64,000 nt of DNA from Allodiplogaster sudhausi (GCA_945643635.1 CALZFC010000001.1:4789501-4853500); one strand, 5' to 3'; shown: positions 24,132 to 36,580, numbered from the stretch's first letter. Notes: generated by a model not told the origin, from the letters alone. Made by a program: numbers and translations.

Positions 24132-27100
24132 ATGGGCGACGCCGGCTTCTATCGCGGCACGACTGCCGAGCAGGACGGCCGCTTCACGGACAAGGAGAAG
24201 AAGCTGCTCAAGACGATGAAGTTTGAGGACGCGCTCGATACGAAGGTTGGCTCCGCCCACCCGTCCACTGGACCCAAAGGGGAGGGACGTCTTGATCGCC
24301 TATGCTTCGCTTGAATTTTTTTTCCCCGAAACAGTAAATTCCAGATGCATTCTTGAGTTTTCATTTCTTTAAAAAGTGAAAAGTAAGACTGAAAAAAAAA
24401 ATAGTTTTGAGGAAATTCAGTAGCAAAAGAAGTGTGAAAGAGTCTCTAGTTGAGTATCTGTGGCCTTTGCTAAAGAAGCTGTTTTAGTCCATGAGCCGCC
24501 AGGGGTTGCGGCGGTCACTCAGATCTTCTCCTTCTTCCTCTTCCTCCTCCTCCTCCGCTCTTCCTCCTCGATTAAGGTGGACATGGCCAAGTGCAACCTG
24601 GACGTCATCAAGCCATGGATCACGCGCAGGGTCAACGAGCTGATCGGCATGGAAGACGACGTCGTCGTCGAGTACATCATCTCCCAGCTCGAGGACACCA
24701 AGAATCTCAATCCCAAGGTGGGTCTCAGTTTGGAGAAGCCCCCCTTCAAAAGAGGCAGCCTAATGGCAAGTAACGAAGTATCTAATGGAATGGGTATCCC
24801 ATGGCAATATGTTTCCCAAGACTACGGAGTATCCTATGGAAAAGGGTGCACCAAGGCTATTTGGTATCCCTTGGAAAAGGGAGTATCCTAAGGCTACCGG
24901 GTATCCCTTGGAAAGGAGTATCCTACGTTAAATCTTAAGATATTTTTTATTATTGTTAACTTAACCTTTTATGTCATTGAGCTATTTTAAAGTTTAAAGG
25001 GTTTTTTTTTGCTGACTCGATCTTTTCAGGCCGTACGAGCTTCCTTTCTTCTTCTAGATCATGCAAATCAACGTCACGGGCTTCCTGAACGCGCGGAATG
25101 CCCGCGTCTTCATGGGAGAGTTGTGGTCACTGCTGGCTGAGGCGAACGCGGTAAGGGATACTGTAATGGATGAGTGATTACTGTAATACATATTGTAATG
25201 GATATGTGATTTCTGTAATGTATACTGTAATGAATGAGTGATTACTGTAATATATACTGTATGGGTGATTAATGTAAGAAAGATACTATAATACGAATTA
25301 GCCTTACAGTTTGGAATGCAAACTGTAACGAATTTACTTCTGACTTTTCTAATTTTTTCTCCTTAAAAGAAGCAGAGTTCGTGTTAGCGAAAAAATAAAC
25401 GTTATTCAGCTTGGTTTTTGATTTTGGTGAATTATATAAATGTCTTTCCAGGCTGATGACGGCATTCCGGGTTCGCTGGTGGAGAAGAAGATGACGGAAA
25501 TGTCTGTGAGTGCCCATCGGAGAGAGCGGCGAGAGCCGAGCCCAGACAGGGAGAGGGATCGAGGAGACAACGGACAGTCGGCAGATTCGGACTGGAAGCA
25601 GAGGTAGGAAATAGTACAGAGAGGGAGGGAGAGAGAGCGCGACAAAGAGAGAGAGAGAGAGGGAGAGAGAAAGGAAGAAAGAGAGAGAGAGAGAGGGAAA
25701 GAGAGAGATAGTGTAGTCAGGTTCATATTACAGTTAGACATGGATACTGCAATGAATTTACTCATGTCTTCTTTGTTTTTGTACATCAAGAGAGGGAGAG
25801 GAGAGGAATACATTGATTGGTCAGCTTTTAACGGGACGTACACTTGCAATTCGCGCCACTAACAGCCGTTCACTTTCTACTGTATTGTGGTGATTTTGTC
25901 GATCAAATAGTTTTTTTTTTCATAAAAATTAGGAAAAAAAAGGTATGGAATTGCTCTTTTGCAGATATCAGTCACTGTCGCTAGGAAAGTTCTCCGGTCC
26001 GTCACAGCCGAAGGAGAGAGCAGATTCTCCAGATAGGATGGAGAAATCACCAATTAGGTTGAACACACAAAAGAGGACTGTATACATGTTCAAAATTGTA
26101 ATTGTTACGTATAATTCATTGCAAAATGTAGTAACCATATTATTATTGTTATTAACATTGTTATTTTGGGTATTGTTATTATTTTTATTTTTTAAATAAA
26201 CTTTAGTTTTTATAAACTTTATAATAACATTTATCATTCTTATTATTATATTCATTATTATATTTGTAACTTTTTTTAATCGTTAGATCACCCGTCCGTC
26301 GCGAGCCGCGCTCCCGTTCTAAGACTCCACCACGACGAAAGGCATACGACGATAAGAAGAAGGAGAAGGAGAGAGACGGAGAGAGGAGAAGGAGTGAAAG
26401 GGACAGAGAAAGAGAGACGGGCAGAGAAAGAGAGAAGGACAGAGAAAGAGAGAAGGACAAGGAGAGGACGAGGGAGAAGGAGCGGGATGAGGTTCGGTTT
26501 TTTTATTTGTTTATTTTTTGTTGCCCATAGAGTGCTGGTTGTTTGTCTTTTTAAAGAATTCTATTATTTTAAAGCTATTAAAAAATTGTCGAAGGAAAAA
26601 GATTTACAAAAATGATCAATTAATAAATGAAATCAATAAAAGTGCTCTTATTGAAGGATCGTCGCCGTGAACGCGAGAAGGAGCGCGAGCGAGAGAAGCG
26701 CAAGGAGCGAGAGAGAGAGGAAAAGGAGAGAGCACGCAAGAAGGAGAGGGAGCGAGAGAGAGAAAAGGAAAGGGAGAGAGAGAAGGAGACGAGACGGAAG
26801 AGCAGAAGTCGGAGCCCGGCGAGGAAGAGGTTAGAGAGAGAGAGATTGAGAAAGGTATTTAGAGGAAAACTGAGTGATGTTATAGATTTCGAAATTGTTA
26901 CTATAAATTGAGATATCTTCCTTGAATCTTTTCGAGACAAATGAAAGGTGAAAGAAGAATTGCACATTAAAAGAGTATTTTGGCGGTATTTTTTCTCCAT
27001 TCATTTCTTTTCTGTTACTTCTTAAAGCGTATGATTTCCGTTTTTTTTTTAAATAACATCATTAACATTGCACACATCTCACTACGGTGTGCATAAATAA

Positions 27101-28462
27101 AGAAGTAAGTCTATGAAATGACTTCTCTCTCCAGGAAGGCCGTGGCAGACAGCGGCGAGTCAGGGTCGGAGAGCCATCGCGAAGTGAAGCGTCCTCGGAA
27201 GAGATCGAGTGGAGATAAGAAGGAGGAGGTCAGGAAAGAGATTGATAAAGATAAGAAGAGTAAAATTAGCTAGGTACTAGTAAAGTCGTAGTTTATAGAT
27301 TATCATAAGTTAACGTGGAGATATGATAGAGGAGGTCAGGAAAGAGATTGATAAAGATAAGAAGAGTAAAATTAGCTAGGTACTAGTAAAATCGTAGTTT
27401 ATCGATTATCATAAGTTAACGTGGAGATATGATAGAGGAGGTCAGGAAAGAGATTGGTAAAGATAAGAAGAGTAAAATTAGCTAGGTACTAGTAAAGTCG
27501 TAGTTTATAGATTATCATAAGTTAACGTGGAGATATGATAGAGGAGGTCAGGAAAGAGATTGATAAAGATAAGAAGAGTAAAATTAGCTAGGTACTAGTA
27601 AAGTCGTAGTTTATAGATTATCATAAGTTAACGTGGAGATATGATGGAGGAGGTCAGGAAAGAGATTGATAAAGATAAGAAGAGTAAAATTAGCTAGGTA
27701 CTAGTAAAGTCGTAGTTTATAGATTATCATAAATTAACGTGGAGATATGATGGAGGAGGTCAGGAAAGAGATTGAGAAAGAAAAGAAGAGGAAAAAACTA
27801 CAATTAATTAGGCTTTATTCCATGCTTTTTTTTAAATCAATTAGTTTCGAGATCATCATAAATTAAAAGTAGACATGATGAGGAGGTCAGGAAATAGAGT
27901 GAGAAATAAAAGAAGAAAAAAGAGTACGATTAACTAGGCTTTATTTCATGCTTTTTTCTAGTATTTTTGGAATCATAAATTTTGAGCACGAAGTGGATAT
28001 TTAATAATGTGATCTGTCTCCTTTGCTTGTTTTATCCATCAAATTGTCGGCAAAGCCGTTGGAGAGTTATCAATAATGATAAGAAAGTAGTAATAATTAT
28101 AGCAATAATAATAATAAACTTATTGATTTTTTTCAGAGGCATAGGACGTCTGGTAGCAAGCATAAGGACAGCAAGAAGAAGCACAAGTCGCGAAAGTTAG
28201 TTGATTAAGTTTAATAATTTCTTGGTTTTTATTTAGTTCTGCTCTGATCATGAGATTAATAATATTTATTTTATATTCATTAAAAAAACAAATGTATTCT
28301 TTTTGTAATATTTACTTTGTTCGTAAAAAAAAAACAAAGGAAATGTACTATTCTAGGTCTCCCAGCCCCCCTCCTCCACCGAAGAAGGCGGCGTCTTCCT
28401 CTGACTCTTCGTCTTCTTCATCTTCTAGTTCGGATTCTGGATCGGAATCGTCATCAGACTAA
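24132..28462 (+). CDS. srrm1: SRRM1 (SRm160 / RSR-1), PWI-domain splicing coactivator
   Basis: Ten exons: 24132-24245, 24577-24717, 25058-25150, 25452-25603, 25965-26057, 26287-26491, 26657-26829, 27135-27228, 28137-28195 and 28357-28462 (409 residues). SRRM1 bridges splicing factors and the exon junction complex and promotes 3' end processing. The N-terminus is near-identical to the family: GDAGFYRGTTAEQDGRF, then KKLLKTMKF, then the PWI domain (NLDVIKPWITRRVNELIGME, VVVEYIISQLE, INVTGFLNARNARVFMGELW). The rest is an RS/RE domain (SPVRREPRSRSKTPPRRK, then long RERE runs), shorter than in vertebrates, and a C-terminal SPSPPPPPKK plus poly-Ser/Asp tail. Exon 5 must end at 26057 (ATTAG-gttgaac) to keep phase. 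Intron 8 begins with a tandem array that copies its own donor site. Confidence 0.93.
24770..24925. repeat. Degenerate short repeats in SRRM1 intron 2
   Basis: Variants of GGTATCCC(T/A)TGG(A/C)AA and GGAGTATCCTA recur six or seven times shortly after the exon 2 donor. Confidence 0.65.
25143..25285. repeat. TACTGTAAT-based repeat starting at the SRRM1 exon 3 donor
   Basis: Units around GATTACTGTAAT(A/G) and TGTAATGGATGAGTGATT recur about every 28-40 bp and begin within ten bases of the donor (GCG-gtaagggatactgtaatgg). Confidence 0.7.
27223..27895 (+). repeat. 106-bp tandem array carrying repeated copies of a 5' splice site
   Basis: The exon 8 end and donor (GAGGAG-gtcagg) lie at 27223-27234. 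The same GAGGTCAGG block recurs with gtcagg at 27335, 27441, 27547, 27653 and 27759, exactly 106 bp apart each time. A diverged copy lies at 27886. Units are nearly identical and contain AAAGAGATTGATAAAGATAA plus TTAGCTAGGTACTAGTAAAG. Each unit ends a read-through frame in TAG, and 106 is not a multiple of three, so the array is not coding. Confidence 0.93.
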
Positions 28463-29196
28463 ATTGGCAAACTGCCAAAAGGACAAGTCTGATAAATTGA
28501 CTCTTCGCCTTTTCTGTTTTGTTAACTTTACCATCCTTTCTTGTTTCGCGCGCCGAAAAATATCGATGGCATTGCTTTTATTTATTACATCGTCGGAGAA
28601 AACAATAACAACACACATTTATCTTAATCGAGATCTCGTTACTTGTTCGTGGACTTATGGTATTTTAATTGGTGAGTCCGTTGCCTTCTTTTCCCATTTC
28701 ATTTACATTAGCAACTGTTCAATAGCATGTGAATGAATTTATGTGCGAGTTTTACAACGTGACAATTTCGTCCTGTTTATTTATTCTTTTTTGTTCAAGA
28801 ATCGAGAGCCACAATTCTTTTCGATGCTCTAGATGAAATATCTTTTGTCAGTTTTATTCGCAGCTTAGTCTTCTCTTTCTATGCAACCTTGATCTTGTTG
28901 ACAATTGTTGCGTTTTTGTCGCATATAAAGATTTGATGAATCAAAAACGTGCCTGAAGTGGACTTGGAATTTGGACGGTTGAATATTCTGCCCGAGTGGG
29001 TATTTAAAGTCATTTGACTACTGCTAATCGCTCTGAGTTATTATTATATGATTGTTTTGTGATTTTCAAAGTTTTTTAAAGCAAACTTGAAACATCTGCA
29101 TTTAATGGAAATTTTGTGTTAATATTTTGTAGATTTTGATATTATAAATATAATTTTCCAAGTTGGCTGATGACATTAATTGAGGCTCCATCGTGC
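28463..29196. other. Intergenic region between SRRM1 and TMEM242
   Basis: AT-rich unique sequence with no supported exon. It presumably holds the SRRM1 3' UTR and the TMEM242 promoter. Confidence 0.5.
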
Positions 29197-30277
29197 ATGG
29201 TGGATGTCGTAGTTAGGAAAGAGGAAGCAGCGGTGCCTGCCGACACTACCAAGACCAGCAACGCCAGTCTGGTTAAAGCAGGTTCGAGAGAACATGAGAT
29301 GCTAGTATGAGGGAGCGAAATTGGAAAATGTATAGATTAAGATGAAAGAGCGAGAGAGAGAGAGAAAAGGAGCGAGAGAGAGAGAGAAAAGAAGCGAGAG
29401 AGAGAGAGAAAGGAGTGAGAGAGAGAGAGAGAGAAAAGGTGCGCGAGAGAGAAAAGGAGCGAGAGAGAGAGAAAAGGTGCGAGAGAGAGAGTAAAGGAGC
29501 GCGAAAGAGAGAGTACCAGTCTAAAGTAAAGAATGAATTGAATTAGAGAGAGAAAGAAAAGGGATATGATGCAAGCGAGAGGTGAATTAGAGAAGCAGAG
29601 AGACAAGTGTTGGCAATGAAAAAGTGTCAAGAGTTGTTAGATCATGGCTAAATTCTCACGTTGCAAACTAATCGGTCTGCAATTTGCTGAAGTTTAACCA
29701 GACGGGGTAACTCAAGTTCAAAAAAAAATCAAGTTCACGATTCTAAAAGGGTAGAAATTTAGGCAATAAAGGAGTTCGCTATGTGTCGGCTAGTCCTCTA
29801 TTGTTTCTCACCTTGATCTAATCTCTTATCAGCTGCATTTGTAATAGCCTACTTTCTCTCTCTTTCGCTCTTTCTCAATCTCTCTCTATCCTTCTCAATC
29901 TCTGTCTCTCTTTCTCACTCTCTTTCTCTCTTCTCTATCCCTCTATCTCTCTCTTTCTCTCTATTTCTCACTCTCGCTCTCTCTACTTTCTCACATTATT
30001 TATTGTATTTTCTCTCGCAGCGGTATTTTTATGACCTGAGACACATTAAAATTGCTTGAGATAGGTTTTCTTTTCAGCATCCGGTGGGGTGCAATTCTGT
30101 GGGAACGACTTTCACACCATTCCGTGCAGTCTTTTCTCTTTTAATCCATATTTCGCTTGCTATTTCCCTCTTTATCTCAAGATTTCTGTCCCGTCTAAAA
30201 AGATATCTTTCTATGTCGCTTTCCCTTTCTCCCACGAGTTATCATAGCCTTCCGCGAGCTTTCTCTCACTCTCTCTG

Positions 30278-30323
<46 letters not shown>

Positions 30324-30616
30324 AGCTCTTTCTCTCGCTCTCTCTCTCTCTCCCCTCTTTCACATTCTCTTTCTCTCTCTCTCCTCTCATTATCCCCCCA
30401 CTCTCACTCTAATTCCTTTTGAAGCGCTCTCAAGGAATTAACAGGCGAATTAAGCCGGATTTAGTCAAGAGCCTCATGACCAAAGTCATTACTTTGATTC
30501 AGCAATAAGGTCTGCTTGCTTTTCTCATCCCCTCACTCTCTTCTCGTAGACTCTACTTTCAGTGTCTCCCGTATGCTCACCTTCTCCTGTCGCACTACAT
30601 ATTCTCTTCCTTTACT

Positions 30617-30656
<40 letters not shown>

Positions 30657-31366
30657 TCTTTCTGATCTTTCCTCTCACTCTCCCTTTCTCTCTATCCCTC
30701 CTTCTCTCTATCCCTCCTTCTCTCTCACTCACTCACTCTCACTCTCTCTCTCCCTCCCTCTTTCACTCTCTATCTCTCTCTCTCTCTTTCTTTCTTGTAA
30801 CCTTTCCTTTTCTCTTTATTGTTTAGTCTTTTTCATCCTGACTCTTCCCTTGTGCCCAGGAGTAAACAACATATACGTGCTCTTGCAATCACTTCTGCCG
30901 TTCCATCGGTGTTTTCCCCCATTCCACTTTGCTCGATTGAATTCTGGTCCCATTCTCTACATTCCTCCTCTTTTTAAAAGTGTTCGCGGGTGCTTGTCGT
31001 GAGAATTGATTTTCTTCTTGCCCGAAATCTGCGCTGATAGTTGTCTTTATTAGTAGCGGCCACTTTTGTTATTTCACGGAATCCCTTTGCGGAACTTGCT
31101 CCATGTGATAAGTGTGTAAATATTTTCAAATTTTAATACTAGCTGAACTGACCCTATTATGATTATCCCAGCTAACGTTAAATAGTGCAAGATTTCTCGA
31201 GTTTCAAACTCTACTTCCAGGTAGAGTTTAAAGTGCTGACAAATGTTTTTTACGTTCCATTTTAACCCTCTGTCTTCTCTCTCCTCTTTTCGTGCCTTTG
31301 TTCCATACTTTATTGTTAGTTGTCATCGCCCTTTCTCGCTCTCCCTGCTTTTTCTCGCTTATTCTT

Positions 31367-31398
<32 letters not shown>

Positions 31399-33391
31399 GT
31401 TCTCTCTCTCTCTAGCTTCCCGTTCTCTCTCTCACTCTCACTCTCACTCACTCTCTCTCTCTCTCCTAGTGTCCAGACAGTGTTATGTCATTTGATGCCT
31501 CTTTCTCTTTCCATCTCTTCTCTTCCTCCATGCTTCTTCTTCCTCCTTCCATCGTCATCTCCTCTTGGAATGTGAATGGAGAAGGAGAGCAACAGGGAGT
31601 ATTCACGTTCTCCCACTCTTCCGCATGACAAGGGGGGGATATTATGGCCCCCACCACATCTATACATCCCCCCCCCACCATCGCTTTCCACCTTTACTTT
31701 CTTACATTCTTCGCATCGATTACTGATTGTAATGAAGTAGTAAGAGATGAGATCAGAGCGAGAGAGAGAGAGAGAGGGGTTTAGAGATCGGAAGAGATAA
31801 AGAGAGAGACAGAGAGATCGGCAGAGAGAGAGAGAGAGAGAAAGCGAGAGAGATGAAGAGAGAGAAAGAGAAAGCGAGATTTAAATATGTTTTCTAATTG
31901 TTTATCTGTCTAACTAGATTTGCAAGCCATTCCAGTGATCGGAGGCTCGTCTCTGCTGTCCTTCCTCGCCGGTCTTCGCTCGGCGTACAGACACACGAGA
32001 CAACCGGAAGCCAAGGACTTGGCACGCTTCCAAGTTCTCTCCGGAGTCGGATTCGCTGGCAAGGCACTCGCTGTCGCCACTGTTATCTCGGTTAGGGGAG
32101 GAGGATGAGGCCAGGCGGAGGGTCAGGAAGAGGGTCTCATTTTTAAAGGAGCCAAAAACTCGCATTTGAATTCCTGCTCTTTTTGCCTGACAAGAAGGAC
32201 GAGAGAGCACACGTGAGATTTAGAGGGATGCCGACTAAAATAGTTCGGGGAAATTTAAATAGGCTACGGTCGTGTTTCGTGCTCCTTTATGTGCGAGTTG
32301 GGTTATGAGAGAGAAAAACTTGGTTACATTTGGGCATTAGGGGGTCAGGGAATAAAAGAGAGGTCCAAGGCTCCAACGAAAGAAGTGGGTGGGTAAGACC
32401 TTCGAAGGCGCCTCGAAAAATAGGGTGGCTAAGCCAAGACTGTGCTTTTTTTCGAAGAAGTTAGGGTGGGTAAGCCAGAAATTTAAATTTTAGGGTCTTA
32501 AAACTGCGTGGGTACTCCGATTCGGACCACTCTTTTTTCCATTGTAGGGGGTTTTATTATTGATTTTGATTTAGGTAAGCGGTTTCTCGCTTCTTCTCGT
32601 CAGTGTCTCTGTGCTTCTGGACGTGTCTTCGCCAAAACAGGTTTGATTCTGTCGGCATGGCTTTGATGTTTACTGTTTCTTTGAGAGGAAATATCGATTG
32701 AAACTGAATTTTTGTTGTTTTTTTCTTTTTTTTAAAGATTAGCTACTTTTTCCGATGCCTGATTGTGGAGAATTGATTATGAAATGTGAGTACTTGAATT
32801 TTTTAATAGGGTGCAGTTTGAAGTAATTAATCAATTACGAAATATTTCCTAATCGATTAGATTCTTGTTACTGAATTGATGTCTTTAAATGTTTGATCTG
32901 TTGGCTGTGCATTATCTTGTAGTTGAATGTTTATTCATGAATAATTCCAGTTTGGCACTGCGATGCGCAGTTCCTTCGGCGACAGCCTCCGCCTGCCGCA
33001 GTCCACCAACTCGCAGTCATTTGAAGTACGAGGGGAAGCCGTTGGGAGGGGGGGGGGGCTGGGGATAAATCGTTGCGTAAAATTCCGTTGAAAAAAATCA
33101 ATCACGAAAAATTTCGTATTCGATTTAATTATTTTAAATCGATTACGAAAAGGGAACTATTTTTGATTATGAGTGTTAATTTATAACCTTGTCCATGAGG
33201 TACATAAAAATGCAATTCTTATGAATAATTATTTACGTTGATAAATATAAATTTTTTTTTAAATTTATTTTTAACATGTTTATTTAGACATAATTTTTTT
33301 TAGCCGATAGTTCTTCTTTCAGGACGTTATTCGTGAGATAGAAGTGAAACAAAAGGCGAAGGAGGAGCAGCCTGTGACAACTTCTTCCTAA
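29197..33391 (+). CDS. tmem242: TMEM242-like mitochondrial membrane protein
   Basis: Five exons, 29197-29281, 31918-32090, 32575-32640, 32951-33025 and 33323-33391, join in phase and give 155 residues. The predicted chain has two hydrophobic segments. The first is GGSSLLSFLAGL, followed by a short basic loop with RSAYRHTRQPE; the second spans AGKALAVATVISVSGFSLLL and the LVSVSVLL that follows. After that come FGTAMRSSFGD and a Lys/Glu-rich tail. The order (GG-x-AG, basic loop, G-x-x-KAL, F-x-x-x-M/R) resembles TMEM242 (DUF1358), which in mammals assists assembly of the ATP synthase c-ring and of complex I at the inner mitochondrial membrane. Similarity is moderate and recalled, not aligned. 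Intron 1 is 2.6 kb and made largely of GA and CT microsatellites. The stop lies only 315 bp before PIG-L. Confidence 0.65.
29340..31490. repeat. GA then CT microsatellite fields in TMEM242 intron 1
   Basis: GA-rich from 29345 to 29515, then CT-rich blocks at 29855-29995, 30265-30400, 30625-30800 and 31355-31475. A GA block at 31755-31875 precedes the exon 2 acceptor. Within one transcript the GA and CT blocks are complementary and could pair. Confidence 0.85.
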
Positions 33392-33706
33392 ACTGTAAGT
33401 TTATCTTCTTTTGTCTTGAAATTTTTGTTTACTAAAAAAATTCTTTGTTACTTTCGTTATTAGAATTTTTTCCTTTTTCTATATTTTTATTTTAATGATT
33501 GTTGATTTCATCATTTTTGATATGGGAGCAAACATTCTTCGTTACTGTCATTATAGTGATTTCCTTCTTTTTTAGACCTTTATTATATTAATGATTATAA
33601 ATGAATAATTTTTGGTTAATGACAATTAATTGATTGTTTCCGATTAATGGTTATTGATTAATGGTAATTAATTAATGGTTATTGATTGAGGTCTCTCACC
33701 GTCGTC

Positions 33707-36580
33707 ATGTTGCTACTGATCATTTCATCATTAGTTGCCATCTCGCTGGCAGCGTGGGCCTGGCTCCTACGCCGTCCCGCATTGCCTCCCGTCTTCTTCT
33801 CCTCCTCCGTCTCCTCCTCCTGTCCCATTTCATCATCATCCAAGCTGCACCCCTCCTCAGACCCCCTTCATTCAGACCCCCAGCTATCACCACCCCCAGA
33901 CCCCCAGGACTCGACCTCCTCCGAAGACAGCGCCACGTCCTCGTCGTCATGTGTCCCCGAACCCGTCCGAATCGCCCTGTCCTCCGGTGGCTCCGACCTC
34001 CTGGGTGGTGGTGGTAGGAGGCCCCAACGTGCCCTTCTCGTCATTGCTCACCCCGACGACGAGACCATGTTCTTTGCACCGACCATCTTCGCTCTCTTGA
34101 GAGCAGGTTACTGTAGTATTTGAAAGAATACTGTATTTCGTATAACGTTCAAAATGTTGTTTAAAAATTTTCCCCAATAGTTGCAAAAACTATATTAAAT
34201 ATGTTCCCTATTATGATTAACACTTTTTTTTATCCTAACCCCAGCCTCCTCCTTTAAAGCAGAAAGAACCAACACTTGAATTCGCTCCTATTTGCCTGAC
34301 ATAAGGGCAAAAGACATGTGATTTAGAGTCAAGAAAACTGAAATCGATTACGGTTAAGTTTCGTCCTCCTCTCAGGTGCTCGCCCGTTCATCCTGTGCAT
34401 GTCGTCGGGCGACGCAGCTGGCGAGGGGGCAAGAAGGGCGCGCGAGCTGCCCGTGGCTGCTGGTCGACTCGGCGTCAATCCATCCGATGTCATTGTCCTC
34501 GACGTCCATCCCTTGAGGTTGGTTGACTGGTTGGTGGGATTTGTGCGCCCCCCAGGAAGATCATTTGAGGGCCTCCATAATGGGGTGATATTCTGGTTCG
34601 GACGTGGCTTTTATTTTTTGCAAAACGGGAAAAATATCTTGTTGCCAACTTGGATGGAAGCATTGATGTTGTGCTCATTTTCCATGCTTGGTGAAGGCGT
34701 CAATAAAATTAAAGCGTGCCTTTTTTATACCCTTATTGCATTGGTCTTAAGGATTCTAAACTTATAACTTGTTTGTTAGCTTTATGGATATTCCTATGGG
34801 AGTAACCTAAAAGATTCTTTACTAACGCTATTTGCTTTATGGATATCTCTAGGGGATTAACCATAAGTATTCTTAACTTAAGGCTCTTAGCTTTATGGAT
34901 ATTTCTTGGGGATTAACCTTAAGGATTCTGAACTTGAAGCTGTTAGTTTAGTCTTAATCTTTGCTTAATTGATCTCCTCCTTAAGGGACGGTGCGGAGTG
35001 GCGAGCCGAGGAGATGCTCGACTTCCTCTTGGCGCACGTTCAAGCAATCGACGCGGATTGCGTCATCAGCTTCGATGACTACGGTATCTCTGGGCACCAG
35101 AACCACCGGTCGTGCGGAGAGGGACTCTACTTACTCTCACAGTACCTGCCGAACAAGGATGTCAGGGTACGGCGTCGTTTTTCTTCCTTTGCTTGAACTA
35201 ACCATTCTTTTGGCGGTTTCGCTGTTAAAGGAGGTATCCGGCGACTAATTATACAGTAGCGCTAGTGAATCAGTTTGAATGCGCTCGCTCAAAAAGTTGC
35301 CTGTCGCTCGGTCGAGAGAGCATGAGAAATAGGAGGGTGGCTATGACCTACCGTAGCTAATTCTCTACCCGCCAGTTTTCACGTTGCTATTGCTCAGAAT
35401 GTAATGAAAGAAAATCGCTCTAACTTTCTGGATATATGTTTTACCCAAGATGAACTTATCCACATAGAGCAAAACATAAGTTAATTATTCCCCGGATACT
35501 TCCTTTAATGGAAGACAATAATTAATCTCTGCAGTTTAAAATCCAGAAATAAGCACAATATACGCATGATTTTTTTTAAATTTAGTAGTATAATGAAAAG
35601 TATAAGAATATTTTTTGTGAATTTAATTTTATTGTCAATTCTTTACAGATAAATAATTCTTATTGCAGATGCTCTTAAACTGAGTAAGATAATACATTTT
35701 TTTTCTGTAAATGTAATTTTTTTAATTAATAGTTATTCTTATTGCAGATGCTCCAGCTGACATCTCCTCCGCTGTGGCGCAAGTATCTCTCAATCTTTGC
35801 GCTCCCGCTCGTCCTTCTTCTCGACGAACCGTCCACAACGACATTCTCGTTCCCTGGAGAGGTATTATTTTTGAGGGGGGGGGGGTATTTTTATCTTTAT
35901 TTATTTTTATTTTCTCATTTCAGCTACACTGTTATGCCCTCCTAGATCCCTGCCATTAAGTGACCATTGGTGGCAGAAATATATTTGTGCTTTGCAAGTT
36001 TTTTTTTTCTAAAAAAAAAAGCCTTTCTCAATTTTCACTCTGTACCCACCCGTGGTTTTCTTTGAGCTACATTAGTTTTATACTACGTCGAGACATTTAT
36101 GTTATAAACATCTCTTACCTGGGGAAGCAGGAAAAAAATGGCAAATCGACTCTGCTATTTTTTATTTATTAAGATTTGCCGCTGAGAAAAAAAATTAATT
36201 ACAAAACAAAATCTTTTATTTTTTATTATTTTTCTTACATTTATATTAAGATTTGCTGTTGAGAAAAAAAATTAATTACGAAACAGATTCTTTTATTTTT
36301 TTATTATTTTTCTTTCATTTATGTTAAGATTTGCCGCTGAGAAAAAAAATTAATTACGAAACAGATTCTTTTGTTTTTTTATTCTTTTTCTTTCATTTAT
36401 ATTAAGATTTGCCGTGCATGGGCGGCCATGGCGGCTCATCGCTCTCAACTCGTCTGGTTTCGCTATCTCTACGTTCTCTTCTCATCCCTGATGCTCAGCA
36501 ACACCTTTGTGGTCCTGCCACGATCTTCGCCTACCGTAACCCAGCAGCCTGTCCATGAATCTTTGTTTGATGATGATTGA
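33707..36580 (+). CDS. pigl: PIG-L, GlcNAc-phosphatidylinositol de-N-acetylase
   Basis: Five exons: 33707-34106, 34376-34517, 34986-35166, 35748-35861 and 36407-36580 (336 residues). PIG-L removes the acetyl group from GlcNAc-PI at the ER membrane, the second step of GPI-anchor synthesis. The N-terminus is one membrane segment (MLLLIISSLVAISLAAWAWLL), followed by a Ser/Pro-rich linker of about 70 residues that human PIG-L (252 residues) lacks. Catalytic motifs are intact: LLVIAHPDDETMFFAPT (zinc-binding HPDDE), then CMSSGDAAGEGARRARELP, then SFDDYGISGHQNHRS with the second zinc histidine. The C-terminal MAAHRSQLVWFRYLYVLFS is typical. The in-frame upstream triplet at 33686 is TTG, so I start at the ATG at 33707. 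The exon 5 acceptor (tatattaag) lies at the end of a tandem duplication. Confidence 0.93.
34785..34965. repeat. About 62-bp repeat, three copies, PIG-L intron 2
   Basis: Three diverged units around TTAGCTTTATGGATAT, then GGGGATTAACC and AAGGATTCT, ending just before the exon 3 acceptor. Confidence 0.75.
36168..36420. repeat. About 80-bp repeat that duplicates the PIG-L exon 5 acceptor
   Basis: The block TTAAGATTTGCCG occurs at about 36169, 36248 (TTAAGATTTGCTG), 36331 and 36403. Only the last continues into coding sequence. Between copies lie GAGAAAAAAAATTAATTACG and a T-rich stretch. Thus the three upstream units repeat both the splice acceptor (ttaag) and the first codons of exon 5. Confidence 0.88.

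Noticed and set aside
27223..27895. CRISPR-like regular repeat array
   Set aside because: Units are contiguous 106-bp copies without distinct spacers, in a eukaryotic intron; it is a minisatellite.
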